From positions 21,621,433 to 21,685,432 of the forward strand of contig CATQJL010000001.1 in NCBI GenBank assembly GCA_958299035.1: a stretch of 64,000 bases of DNA, given 5' to 3'. The DNA is from Cylicocyclus nassatus (taxonomy: Eukaryota; Nematoda; Chromadorea; Rhabditida; Strongylidae). Below are positions 22,320 through 34,584 of this stretch, piece by piece (positions within the stretch are counted from its first letter, which is position 1; every line of letters starts with the position of its first letter). The translations under genes were made by a program, and so were the position numbers. Below the pieces are notes generated by a model. That model ran no database searches. It saw only the letters and a list, made by a program, of their open reading frames with translations, and was not told where the DNA came from.

Positions 22320-24430
22320 ATTCTTAAAAAAGCACTTAGAGACAAGCGTTCGAGCTCCTTTTTTCCAGGTATCACCTCATTGATGTACCATCTGGATTTA
22401 AATTTATTACGACTCCAATATGCAAGCTCTCAGCTTGAATGTAAAAAATCATCCTAAAACTTTCACTTTCGATTTTTCCTTTTTGCCTCCACAAGGCACC
22501 ACATCCTGCTCTAGATTAACGCTAGAGCAACCAACAAACATCAACACAACAAATTTTGCGTCCAATATCTTTTGAGCTGGGTTTTCTTTGTTACAGTTAT
22601 CTTCTCATTGCTGAATGACCGTTTTCTGCAGATTCCTTCAAAGCTTCAACTTCAAAATCTCCATGAACCTAGAACATGAACTGAGAAACCAATTTCTTTA
22701 TTGGTATAGGCAGACCGTAACAATATTTATCTCTGCAAGAAGCCTAGAAAAATTAAATCACACTCATTAAGCAATACTGGTAGCGTATCTGGGCAGGAGT
22801 CAACCACAAAACGCAAAAAAGTTACACTCATATATTTAGAAAGTCATCCAAGGAAAAAACATATTTAAGACAAGAGTACGATATAGTAAAATGCATTCAA
22901 ATAACCATTTAAGGGGCATCATTTCGACAAACTGGATACATGGATTTCTTGAAAGGACCAAGAGAACCAGGAGAACACCAAGAGAACATGACTGAGCCAC
23001 TCAAGAAGCACTGCATACGGCTGATTCATGCATCCAACTCTGAACTCTAGCCCTGACCATGCTTTTTGCAAGCGAACCATTCGACGCACATGAAAGTACA
23101 GCCTGAGAACATTTCTTGCCCGCGAATGAAGTATATGCTCTACCCCTCCAGCATTGAATGAAAACGTCTTAATCACTATGCATCAAAGAATTTTATGTAT
23201 CCAAATCTGCCTGATCTCTTTCTCAAATTTAAGAGACGAAATCTTTATCTTTATCTCATACATGTAAACGTGTGCGAAAGCCTGTGTGAGTAAAGAAAAC
23301 ATTGCTAGAGTAAGACAAACTAGCTTTTCACCTTTAGCAGGAAGAAACAGTGAAAAAGGGCCTACAGTACACGAGCAGTACACAGAGCAAATGCTTGACA
23401 TTTTGCTCCGTGTACTGCTCTGATTGTCTTACATGGACAGATACTCAATCTCCACGACGTAAATCTTCATCTCCACATCTTATCCTACCAGCGATACTGG
23501 GGAGCCACTATAGATCCAGGAACTCCTTCAAAAGCCAGACTCTGCAAAAATTAATAAGCATAGCTGAACCAACGGTAAAAGCCCAAATGAAAACAGATTG
23601 GACGAAAAGAGCTAGAAAAGAAAAAAATCTAAACTTTTTATTCTAAGCCCTTCTGTAGTAGGTCCATTATAACAATTATGAGATTTTCAATTTTTTTTTT
23701 GTACTAAAAAAGTGACTTCTGACTTAGACTTTGAACATTTATCCAAAAGGCGATGATTTTCACTTTATATATTAGGTTGTAACAAGTCTTGTTACGCTTT
23801 AACTACTTACGGTGATAAGGGTATGCTTCATACTTTTTATAGGGTTCCAGGGTGCTATTCGATAGAGCAAAGCAAGCTCTTCAAGATGTTATGCAGAAGT
23901 TGGCAACAACTTTGGAACCACCTCAAGTTTCAAAAATCGCGGAAAGTTCAAATCTTCGTTCAAAGAAATCTTACAATTTCCGACTTGCTTACAAAAATTG
24001 CACACTATATCAAACACTCAACTCTCTGTTGTTGTGTTTCCTCCTCATCTAGAAATCGAGAAAACAAAAATTTTTCTGCTTATAGAAAAAATTAAGCTAC
24101 ACTGTTTTCAGACATGTAATTGTATATCACAGGACTTTATAAGTATAACCTAAAAATTCAGCTTTGCATAGGCCCTAGTCTCTAGAACTATCGAACTTAG
24201 TTTTCTTAACTTGGATGTTTCATGCTTTCTCAGAACTAGGGCCTGTGGAGGTGAAGTTCCACAGAGCATCCTCAATATCAATATCTGTATTCATTTTAGC
24301 CAAACCCTAGAAATTTTGTCCAAAACCTTCTATAACTGTTTTCCACGTTCATTCTTTGCAACTGGGCATCGTACATATTCTTCAAGTGTTCTGAGTTACA
24401 CAGGTTTTTAGATGGTCTTATTTCACCAAC
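22320..24430. other. No supported gene; small hairpin and MITE fragment
   Basis: A hairpin with 21-22 base arms lies at 23372-23421 (GAGCAGTACAC.GAGCAAA). About 23768-23890 looks like the left part of a TTAGGTTGT-type MITE: it has that start plus the internal motif ATTCGATAGAGCAAAGCAAGC, but no right end was found. Open frames at 22919-23646 show no recognisable protein. Confidence 0.4.
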
Positions 24431-24667
24431 GTTTCGACGCCTTTGTCTTCTTCAGGGGCCTCCCCTAGTCCTTGTAGTTCCCAACCTTTGCTCACCTTTC
24501 CTACTATAAAAATGTTGGGACAGAAGATGAGCGTGCCGAAAACTTTCGGTTAGCGTCTTTCGCTACGCTCATCTTCTGTCCTGAAATTTTATTGCAGGAA
24601 AGCTGAGCGAATGTTGAGAACTAGCAGAATTAGGGGAGGTCTCTGAGAAAAACGAGGGCGTCGAAAC
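24431..24667. repeat. Foldback with hammerhead-ribozyme-like cores in both arms
   Basis: Left and right arms match inverted: GTTTCGACGCC, CTCCCCTA, GTTC.CAAC.TT.GCTCA and CAGAAGATGAGCGT. On the minus strand the left arm reads CTGAAGA, then GAC-AAAGGC-GTC (a potential stem II), then GAAAC. This fits the hammerhead consensus CUGANGA...GAAA. The right arm on the plus strand has a weaker version (CTGAGAA...CGTCGAAAC). Such cores are known from the terminal repeats of Penelope-like elements, which also occur in this window. Confidence 0.5.
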
Positions 24668-25670
24668 ATTAGGAGGTAATTGGATAAATACGGCATCCAA
24701 AAACTTGTGTGCCTCAGAACACTTGAAGATTTATACTATGCACAAATTTTGAGAAAGCGAAACATGGAAACCTCTATAACTCTTCTCTCAAAAGCGCATT
24801 GCAAATACCAACAGCAGATCTGGAATCAGCGCTCCGTGCTCTACAAAAAGTACACATTTTATTCGAAAACTCCATTTCGACCAAATATCCTTTCTTTGTA
24901 AGAAATTATTTCTTTGACAATTTCGGTCTTTGGTGAATTTATACACGTAATTGCAACGAAAACACGGACGTTACGGATTTTAAGCTACTCAAGGCTCGAC
25001 TGTCATCAACGATCATTTGGCAGATACAGAAGATGGTTAGCTTTGAAACAACAGGCTTCTGTGATGTTCTCGGTAAGCTGTTGTTGAAACAGCAACAACA
25101 TATTGTTGAAAAGTTCACTTTCTTTGGATAATTGATCTAAGAAAAAGAAATTATTTAGTAAATTGACTGGCTATATTGCAAGAAAATCTTCAGATTCTCA
25201 CATCAGCGCTTCCTTGAAATGCGGAGTAAAAACCTCTAAGAACCAGAGGAGCGAATTCTTGCAACTGCTCAAAGAGCTACGGCGATAACTTTATAAAACT
25301 TTATGGAACGCTTTATATCTATATCATAGCAAAGGATCTTCTCGTCAGGGTTTGAAAGAGTCAAGCTTCAAATTTTCCTTCGTTTATCTAACGTGCCGCA
25401 TTTTCCTGAAAAGTAAAACTAGTCATGGACCAAATCACATGTGTATGAAAGGATGCGTAAGTTTGTATCATGAAGAAACTATTAGTTGTTACTGAGTGAC
25501 TCACCAATTTTGCTCGATGGGAGGACATCACCTACCGAGCTTTTGCAGATCAGGGTACAGGTTGAAGAGATTCTTGCATGATTTCTTATCAGTACGGAAG
25601 TTGCTGAACTCTTTCATGATAAGTTTTACACTGAAAAAGAATTGCAGCACATAAATTTCGTGAGGAATTA
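24668..25670. other. No gene recognised
   Basis: This is AT-rich sequence with scattered short open frames and no repeat structure that I can define. Confidence 0.4.
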
Positions 25671-25676
25671 TAACTA

Positions 25677-26298
25677 TTACTTTTGACTTGGGTCCCCTTG
25701 CTTCTTCTGTTCCGCTAAGGCATAATCAAGGATCTGTGCAATATGTTGTTTAATCAATGATGGTAGCAAAATTGTTTGGATCATCGATGCACAAAGTGTA
25801 GCTTTTGCAAAAATTAAAAACAGCTTATGAACTGTTCTTGTGCTTACTTTGCCGATGAAGTCTCGCGCTGGTTGATCCAGCTTCTCAAATTTTTTCTCCA
25901 TCTTACATAGCTTTTTCCCGACTTTTTTGTTTGTGTGAGATAGGTGCAAGTCAGTCTAAAAGTGAAGGATTAAAAAAAACTGAATTTGATGAGTGGATAG
26001 AGATTTCAGTTTTGCCGGTCGTTTCCCATTGTAAATAGAAGCAAGGCTTCTGGAAAATATCGTCAGGATTTACCAGCTCAGGTCCGTATTCTTTCATAGC
26101 CTTAATGAATTCTTGCCACTCAGCCTCGTTCATCTTAGTAATAACTTCAAGAACTTGCGAAGCACCTGGATATTTGCACTCTTCCAGAAGATTTCAATAG
26201 AGAAGGGTTAAGTGTACTGTACTTGTGTAAGGTAGAGAAGGTGCTGTATAAGTAGACGTAGACAGTAGAAGTATTACACCTGCGATGAGAATGGACAT
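25677..26298 (-). CDS. Secreted helical protein, tentatively SXP/RAL-2-like
   Basis: The three-exon model is 26223-26298, 26074-26180 and 25677-25955. Introns start GTACAG and GTAAAT and end AG and TTTTAG, and all phases close to give 153 aa. Residues 1-18 (MSILIAGVILLLSTSTYT) form a signal peptide. The mature part is helical and charged, with segments such as EAEWQEFIKAMKEYGPEL and KLCKMEKKFEKLDQPARDFI. These resemble the SXP/RAL-2 (DUF148) family of secreted nematode proteins in length and style, but I cannot confirm a match. A donor-like GTAAGC in exon 3 (near 25850) could remove an in-frame segment, so the C-terminal half is uncertain. The first intron (41 bp) is short. Confidence 0.5.
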
Positions 26299-26299
26299 T

Positions 26300-28305
26300 T
26301 TGAAGCAGTCAAGTTTAGTCTATAGCCAAGAGAGAATTGCTGAAGACGTTTAAAAAACTTCATTGATGTTATGCAAGTCCGTAATGTCAACATTGTTTTA
26401 GAACAACATTTGAATTTCAATCCAACACACCTTGAGACCGCTCAAAGCATTGCTGTTTCAAAAAGCTCTGGGGCTGCAAAACTATGCAATCAAAAACATC
26501 GATTCAACTTTGATGTAAGACAAAATGTCATACGGTGTTCCGAAAAATGTCCATTGTTTGAGTGTTACTTATAAGCGCTGACTTGGGAAGGACTTCGCCT
26601 TTCATCTCTAATGTAGAACGAATCATTAAGCGGTAATCACTGAAGGAGTAAAGTAAGAACTTCAGAAAGCAACTCACCATTGCAGATCGAATCTTTCCTA
26701 TCTGCAAGAAATTTTGAAAAGGCGAAAAATTTGTCAGCGAGTGAAATGGGACGCTGTTTCCAGGTGTAAATGGTTTTAGACCATTACTCGTGTTACATCA
26801 AATTTAACCAGGAGCACCACCCCGAGATTTGTCGAAGACTTCATTGCACCGAATAAATTACTTATAACAGCGTCCACCCATAGACATGGAGTACAGATCC
26901 CCTGCACACCCTAGGTATGAATTGCCTTCACAGCTCAAGTCCCTTACTGGATGTATGTACTTACGGATTAGAGGCTCGTAGCTTAAAAGAATAGCGTAGT
27001 CCAGTGATCGGCACAAGCTGGCACCAGGAAATTTTTGAAACGAAGTCTCCTTCGATCTTGAGAATTTCGTGCGAAGTCCCCTTTGACCCTAAACCCTAAG
27101 CGTGAAAACCTTTAAAAAACGAAACGTCGATTAAAATAACAGATTTTCAGCCTTTTCCGTACCCCCCCCCCCCCTCCCCTCTTCCTCTCCAGTGATCCGT
27201 GACGGCCGACCGTCTCTTCTCCAACGATCCTCTCTTTGAAGTCTGTAGTCTATGACAACTTGAAGTTGTATTGCTCATCTAGCCCAACAGTGCTAAGCAT
27301 TTCTGGCAGGAACATAAAGTGTATCGGGGTAAGGAAAATTTCAATGCTCACAACTCAAACCTTGTGTTTTCCAAAGATATTGTAATTGTTCATTTTTCCG
27401 GTCAGAAAAATGCTAACTTTAGGATATCTATCAATCCCAAAGAAAGAAGAATAATTTCGAAAACAAGGCGGTCAATCATCATGGATCATCGCGAATCATA
27501 CAAAAAGTTGGAAATCGTGGCACAAACGACAATGAGCTTCTGTTCGATATAACAGCTTATTACAGATGCTTAGAGCTTCCTTATGTAGCCTTCTTTGAGC
27601 CGATTCCCCTCTTCAAAGAGAATGTTCCGCTTGACAAATTCTGACCTTCCTCAGTCTACTGCAAATGACGTCTATAAGCTCTTTAGAGCCATTTCGAATT
27701 AAGCGCTTCCGGAAAGCTCAAATGTAATGGAAGGAACTTGCACTTGAAGCTATATACTAGGGTAGGCCTTTGGTGTAGATAACAGACGTGAAATGTACCA
27801 ACAACTTTGAACCTAAATAGTAACATTCAAACCATCCGATAATTCTGGACATGTTGGTGTCCGAAAGCTTTCATATGCATCAACACTATTCACAAATGTA
27901 AAAAAGCGCAGCTAGTTGCTTTTGAGAGGAAAATCAAAGTAGCTCTTGGAAATCGAGCTTATCGACATTGCCTGTGATATGCCAACGCAGAGAGGTAAAG
28001 GTAAAGGTCGCAAGAGGAAGAAGACCTGTCAAAAAAAATGCAAGAAAGAAACAGCACGCCAAACTACTAACGATAGAAGACTATTAATCTGTGCTCTCGC
28101 TCTTTACAATCGCTGGAAAGTTCCTCATAATAAAATGCAGTCAGATGTATCTTGAAAAATTTATTCACTAAGTTCACTAATTCAATGAAATAAACATCGT
28201 CGATAGAATTTTCAAACAAATTGGCGCTGATGCCCAACTCTTTTTTAGTTGCAGTATCATTCCAAAAGACGGTATGAGGGTCCTTTTAGAAGCAGCCTTT
28301 AGGCA
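26300..28305. other. No supported gene; C-tract
   Basis: A C-rich tract lies at 27162-27179. About 27034-27100 resembles 1727-1790. Open frames at 26371, 27319 and 27946 (the last lysine-rich) have no supporting splice or family evidence. Confidence 0.4.
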
Positions 28306-28309
28306 TTAA

Positions 28310-28724
28310 AGGCAGTATCTCACCAAAATTTAGTTGCCGAGATCTTTGCATTTTGCAAGCTTTTCGGACCCTGTCTAGCACTGTATGGGCTTAAAATCGC
28401 ACGAAGTTCCCAAAAACCCCGTTTTCTGGAGGCCCGGCGGAAGCAACAAGGACGAGTTGCGCGTTCCAAATTCAGCGTGAGTCACAGCGGCACCAACAGA
28501 GAGGAGGTGGATGCCAAGTGGAGACATGTTCAAACGCGTAAGGGGGGAGACCGAAAGAGTCGTCCGCGCGTACCAACTCGCTCTCCGCGTACCACTTTGA
28601 GCGAGTTTTTCTCAGCGTGGAGGGGGTCAAATTGAGTGGGACTTGTTGCAATGGCCTATTTAGAGGTCCCTATAATAGAATATGTGAAGATCCGCGCGAC
28701 CTCAACTTTGGTGAGACACTGCCT
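28310..28724. mobile_element. MITE with TTAA target duplication
   Basis: This 415 bp element has ends AGGCAGTATCTCACCAAAAT and, in reverse complement, AGGCAGTGTCTCACCAAAGT. TTAA flanks both sides (28306-28309 and 28725-28728). The TTAA target suggests a piggyBac-like mobiliser. The GC-rich interior encodes nothing recognisable. Confidence 0.85.
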
Positions 28725-29294
28725 TTAAAGATATACGGATCGCACATGGAAATTGTTCACTGTGGAATTGCCTAAGTAACAGCATAGACGTTGCACTTAT
28801 GGACTTGTGGCTTAGATGTTCGTCCTCAAACCAGATACCGCCGCCGTGTTTGGCGACGACTTGGTCTTTTTGCATACTATTGCGTGTGTACCCACACCCT
28901 TATGATCCTACGCAAAATCCTGGAAGACGACAGAAATTGACGATGAAGCGTCGTTGACTTCATGAAGTGGCCGCAGCGGAGCAAGCTGTGCGCGGCCAAA
29001 CCTTGTATCAGTACAAATCTCTGTTGTACAAGTCATACTCTCGTAACATTTCGGCCGCGCGTATTCCGTCGTCTACGACTAGGCTTGTCAGATATCTAGA
29101 TAAAACATCCTAAAATCATGAAGCGTTTATCATAAATTGACTCTTACATCAAAGCATTGCATGCCTACGATAATATCCATCCAGGATTTTTCAAATTTCG
29201 TCCTACAACATAGTTTTTGGACTTTCATGCTATAAAAACCAACACGCGCTTAAGCTACGATTCCTGCCCTAGTACAAATCTATAAAGCATCATA

Positions 29295-29460
29295 CAGGGC
29301 TCCTAAATTGCAAAGTCGTTTGCATCGGCGGTTGCGACCGCGTCGCGCCCGGGCATCAATGGCGCCGCCTCGATCGATGGCGCCGGCGCCGGCAAAATGC
29401 CCGGGCGCGACGCGGTCGCGCGACCGCTGGTGCAAACGACTCTGCAATTTAAGAGCCCTG
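29295..29460. mobile_element. 166-bp hairpin MITE, CAGGGCTC ends
   Basis: Almost the whole element is one hairpin. Both arms carry CAGGGCTC.TAAATTGCA, GTCGTTTGCA and a CpG-rich core CGCGTCGCGCCCGGGCAT, around a loop of about 30 bases with GGCGCC repeats. CAGGG termini would fit a hAT origin, but no 8 bp duplication is evident. Confidence 0.85.
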
Positions 29461-31253
29461 TAGATACTCATGCATAATTCAATGCTTTTTAATATCGACG
29501 GCTGCGAATTCTTATGAAAGTGCGAGTTTTGATTGAGAATGAACGCAAAGTTTTTAAAATAATGCTTTGCCTTCGAAAAATATACATTTGAACTTGGCAT
29601 TACGACTGATTTTTGTCATATACGCTAAACATTAATCAGCCACCTCAAATCATGCTTTTGTTGCCGCAAAAGGAAATAAATGATCTGTCATTTACTGAAG
29701 TGGGTGAGGCGGAAGAAGTATGGTCATGTGTTTAATAGACGACTCTTAGGTTGGGACAGAATGACATGCCGCATTCGTCGCGCAGGCTCGGCTGTCAGGG
29801 CCTTCGTTGGATAATATGCTTATCGTAAACAATGCCGACACCATCTATCGAGGTCACGCGCAGAATGCGAAAAAGGCTCATTGTCTTGCAAGTTCTTGTA
29901 ATGTTTTAATCATATATCTGTCATGCCTGAACCGATTGAACCAAATCGAGGTAGGCATGCGACTCGGCGGATTGTCGTATGCGTACAAATCTACTCGAAC
30001 TTACGCACAGCTTTTGTAAGTTACGCACACATGGCACAGTTTCTGTAAGTTGAGACGATTGTACCATGTCTTGCTTATAAAGTAGTCTTTTTTAGTCAAA
30101 ATAGCCTTTGCAACTGAGTACTTTATCAGTTCAAGCAGCATTAAACTCGACTTTAAATCTGTACTCCTTTTTCCGCTGAATAACTCTGTGAAAGAAAGTA
30201 TGAGCGTTTGGAAGTCCAAATTTGTTGAGCTTCGAATGAATTAAAACGCCTGTGCGGATATTCACTGGCGTGTTTCTTCTTAATAATTAACATACTTGAT
30301 ACAAAAATGTATTTTTGATGATGTATTTTTCAGATATTTTTCGTTGATTTTATGCCTTGAAGCTTAACAAATTTGGACTGCAAATGCTCATGACTTCTTT
30401 CAATTTCCTGAAAGTGGCTAAGCATTCTTGTATAAGTACAGAATGTCCCAAAAAATGTGAACATTGTTTGTTCGTTACTCTCTTGCTTGAATACTGAAAT
30501 TCCCTTCTTCTTTGTCTGCAGTGTAATCAATGAATTGAGGCCACTGAGGTGTCAGCGAATGTTCGCGAAGTAATTACAAACTATTAATTTGCCCATTGCT
30601 AAGTCCTTAGTAATATTCTGGCTGCTAGCTCTAACGAAGGTTGAAGTTCGACCATAAATTGTACAATACTCTTAAACAGTGCCCAATCCGTGGTACTGAA
30701 TTTGCTCTAGTATAATAATGTGTTCCCAGTGGCAGAGGGAGGAACCCTAGCGCATGGTAAACGTACCTCTTGTCTTTGGTTACGCGAATTGACTCTCACA
30801 TAAGCACATCACGCCTATGGCGACTGTAATCACCTTATCTCGAGGATATTTCTTTTTAGCTACAAGCTTGGAGAGAAGCTAAACCACGGTTGAGTGGTAT
30901 TGCAATTCGTGTGATAGAGCGGTTTTGCCATTTGATTCAACGGAGTTGGCGGCTGAAAGGCGGCAGCTCGCGCCCGCGACGTAGTCTGCGTCTCTCTCGT
31001 GTGCTTTTCGATCATTGTTTAGCCTTGATTGGACCCTCAAAGCCCCGCCTTCCAGCCGCCAATCCTGTTAAATCGAAAGACACGTTCGCAGCTTTTCGAG
31101 GTGATAATGTGCTTGAGCCGCTATCGTAGCCAAATCGTGGTTTTTGAGCCGGTTACTGCAGACAAAGACTATATACACGTGTCATGCGCTCAGTTCCTCT
31201 CCAATCACAATGAGAAAACAATGTGCTAGTTTAAGTGCAAGACCGCATGCATG
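29461..31253. other. No gene recognised
   Basis: No exon with supporting splice sites was found. A GC-richer patch at about 30940-31080 contains paired TTGGCGGCTG/CAGCCGCCAA about 90 bases apart and may be a further small foldback. Confidence 0.35.
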
Positions 31254-31378
31254 AATCTCTATATATATATATATATATATATATCTATATATAGAGATCT
31301 CTATATAATCTCTATAATCTCTCTCTAATCTCTATCTAAGAATCTCTATATATATCTGAATCTCTCTATAATCTCTAT
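31254..31378. repeat. AT microsatellite and AATCTCTATA minisatellite
   Basis: A (TA)n run at about 31260-31285 grades into irregular copies of AATCTCTATA to about 31378. The flanking sequence (accgattgggctgaaagtttgtaca near 31433) is of the type found near retroposon ends. Confidence 0.85.
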
Positions 31379-31389
31379 ACTCAAAAACT

Positions 31390-32520
31390 GTCTGTTTGGA
31401 GCGTATGTGAGTTATAGAAAGCGCGCCGCTCAACCGATTGGGCTGAAAGTTTGTACATAAATGTTTTCGACCCCGGAGGCGGTTTTAGGCTACTTTTTGC
31501 GGCAATTAGGGTCCCTCTATCGATTTATTGATTTGTTTACGTTTTTTTAAGGAAGTGAAGGGTTATCGTGTTTAATCAAGCATTTTGCCATAGTCATGTA
31601 AAGGAGGGCGGTGAAGCTCATTTTCACCTCAGGATCACGAGGATGAGGTTTTGAAGCTAATGTTCCAGGGTAAGTTATCCAGAACATGTATAAAGGGCGG
31701 GGGGGGGGGGCAGTTCAGGAGAACAATGGCCCGGTCTCGACGGGAGAGCCAAGTAGTATGTAATAGAAAATGGGAAAAGTTTGACTACTTCACCATTTTG
31801 TGTGATTTCTAATGTTTTTGTATGAGGGTAAAGCTCTTTCACATTCACAAAACATCTCTGATAACGTTTTTTTGTGTAACAGCAAGATTTTTTACATCTA
31901 CACAAGGAGTTCAACACATTGACAACTCGTGCATATTCAATTGTCTGCCTTGTGGGACAGTGCCTTGCGAAAATCTTGGAAAATTTTAGCTAAATTAAGT
32001 ACGCATATCGTCATCTACGCCATACCTACAGTAATTTTAAGAAGCAGCCGAGAAGCGGCGAAATGTTTTCTAGGGGAAGAGTGGAATAGAACTCCTGGAA
32101 CGACTTTCTACCAGTATAGTAGTTATTTTACTCAATTCAAGCCACGACCCACCATGGACACATTATCCCATGTGGCAGCCATTGCCATGATCATACTTGT
32201 GAGGATATTTGCATATATTGATTGTAACGTATTTCTTTCACTTCACGGAAACAATATTTAATTTCTTGCAAGCCCATTCGGCAAGCTTGGTCTTGATTGT
32301 TTTAAAGAAGATGCAAAGTTATGTGGCGTTTTTTTAAATGCTTGCGTTCATGTGTGGAGACGCTAAAGTTCCAGTTGTGCTTATAAACAAATTTGTGTTG
32401 GAAGGTGACAGAGATTTTTCGAGCTTCGCTTGATATCTAAAAAGTACAGCTGGAACATACATTTCAACCTACAAGGTACTTGTAACAGAGTGGTTGCTAC
32501 TCTCTAACCAGTGGAAGACT
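31390..32520. other. No gene recognised; G-tract
   Basis: A G run lies at about 31696-31711. The open frames on both strands are unsupported. Confidence 0.4.
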
Positions 32521-32529
32521 TTGTGTGTA

Positions 32530-33269
32530 CAGTCGAGTAGATTTCCTGCTTAATATAGTGTCCCTGCAGACGCGACAACGCTGGGGCGTCAATAAATGCC
32601 TTGCGAGTTTCCGAGCCAGTGTTTTCCATTTTTTCTTTGCTAATCCCATGCTTTTTAGGTGATTCGTTGCTGATAAAGAAGAAAAGGGTAAGTTAAGGAG
32701 TAGTTTCTGTTTTCTGAGAAGTTCTATCATCGCAAATTCACAGATATCCATGTGGAAGCAGTTCGCTTCAGCTTTTTGTCTATTTTTTTGTCACTTCATG
32801 TCTCTTTCTTATTGTGAGGTACTTCTTTGAATGCTAGTGGGTTTTTACGATTGACTTATTGTCTTTATCACATGAAGTACTTGATTAAAATGCTATTTCT
32901 TATGGATGAAATCCGAAGTTGCTGCAAGACAAGCCAACTAGCGTTCAAAGAAAAGCCTCACAAGAAGGAGGAGGTTTGCAAGAAGAAGTGACAGAAGAAA
33001 AAACAAACAAAAAAATAGACAAGAAGCTGACGCGAAATGATTCCACGTGGATATCTGTGAATATGCGATGCTAGAATTTCTCAGAAAACAGAAACTACTC
33101 TTTAACTTACCCTTTTCCTCTTTATCAGCAACGAATCAACTAAAAAGCATGAAATAAGCAAAGAATACACTGGAAAACACTGGCTCGGAAACTCGCAAGG
33201 CATTTATTGACGCCCCAGCGTTGTCGCGTCTGCAGGGACACTATATTAAGCAGGAAATCTACTCGACTG
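32530..33269. mobile_element. Foldback MITE with TA target duplication
   Basis: Ends CAGTCGAGTAGATTTCCTGC and its reverse complement are flanked by TA (32528-32529 and 33270-33271). The two halves match inverted through to the centre near 32890. An open frame of 84 codons in the left arm (minus strand) has a broken copy in the right arm and is treated as non-coding. It sits directly 3' of the cysteine-rich gene at 33359. Confidence 0.85.
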
Positions 33270-33358
33270 TAAAAGGTTACTATGATTGTTTTCAGTAAGT
33301 GAGCATTTGGAACAAGAATTTTAGTGCAATAAATCACATCTTGCAGGGTATAGAGCGT

Positions 33359-33733
33359 TTACTGAATTAAAGCAAGCTTTTTCTCTTTTTCAATAACGTC
33401 GTAATATCTTTCCTGCGTGCAATTGAAGAAGCACCCCAAATATGATACTTGCTCCTCAACGGCCTTTTTTTCGCACTCGTAGTGGCACTGCAAACAGAAG
33501 AATACTCGAAGATTATCGTTTGAAAAATTGAAAAACACCTCTTTCTCGGTTTTCATGTAGAGATCGTAGCATTCGTCGATGCTACGAGTTGCATTCCTTT
33601 GCGCATTGCTTTGCGTGCTTTCCTTTTCAATTTTGCATTTCTTCGAACCTCTTAGGCACAGACAGTCTAACCACAAAGAAGATACAGCGCATACATGCAG
33701 TAAAACCAAAAGCAGGATCAGTTTTGGACGCAT
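33359..33733 (-). CDS. Small secreted eight-cysteine protein (paralogue 2)
   Basis: Two exons, 33539-33733 and 33359-33487, flank a 51 bp intron (GTGTTT...TTTGCAG) between codons; the product is 107 aa. The intron length is a multiple of three, so the unspliced frame also stays open. A start is possible upstream at 33781, but MRPKLILLLVLLHVCAVSS at 33733 is the signal peptide shared with paralogue 1 and is preferred. The mature protein has eight cysteines in the same order (LDCLC, KKC, DECYDLY, CHYEC, C, C). It has a longer linker with an NAT glycosylation motif and a tail without the final cysteine of paralogue 1. The function is unknown; it is presumed extracellular. Confidence 0.8.
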   Translation of the reverse strand: MRPKLILLLVLLHVCAVSSLWLDCLCLRGSKKCKIEKESTQSNAQRNATRSIDECYDLYMKTEKEVFFNFSNDNLRVFFCLQCHYECEKKAVEEQVSYLGCFFNCTQERYYDVIEKEKKLALIQ

Positions 33734-34584
33734 AATTCTGTAATATGAAACCGCATACACTGGAAGGAGAATTTCTATCAATAAGAAATTGAAAGAGCAC
33801 TAAAAAATTTATGTACCTGCAAAAATCATGAACGTTTTCTTGAGATCGAAATGAATTGAAAACCCTTAGGTCTCCGAGGACCTTAACTACTGTACTATTT
33901 GCTTGTTAACGTGGCACGAGAAAGACTTGTAGACAGTAGTAAGGAGAAGTCTTAAAGTCAAGTACGGCTTAGAATTAGAAGAGCTTACGTACGCATAGCA
34001 GACAATGTTTTTGGACATGATAGGTGGACATATGGAATAATGTTTTGGACAATTTCTAATGCACAGCTGCTAATGTTTGCTCAACTTAGTACCAGAGTTG
34101 TACTGCAGGCGTCTAACTGATGCGAATCAAGAGTGGCGATGTACTTTTGCCGATCACATATATTATGATTCTCAAATGGTACAAAACTCACTCAATTCCC
34201 TTTCTTTTTGCTATAATTTTTCAACAAAAAAAAACTCCAAATTTATGTCACCACGTTCTCATTCGTTGTGTGCCAAGAAAAATGTTTGCAATTTATGCTC
34301 AAGACATAGTATAGGCATGTGTTTGATTGTAAAGGTCGATGACTTAGCACCATTGCTTATGCAATGCTTGTTTGTTTGAGAAGTTTAGAGCCTTATGCCA
34401 TCCTGCTTAAACAATGTCGCAGAGGATACTACCCCCTAATCTGGCAAGGCTTAATCAAAATGACAAAGCCACAAAAGATTCTTCAACTTTTTGTGGAGCT
34501 GTCTGAGTTTTAAACACAATTTTATGAGATGAGAGTCGCAGAGTTCCACTGACAAACACAAATTCACATGACCGCTAAGCGAAC

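Noticed and set aside
32497..32751. 84-codon minus-strand frame
   Set aside because: Lies in one arm of a TA-flanked foldback, and the other arm has a broken version; treated as chance.
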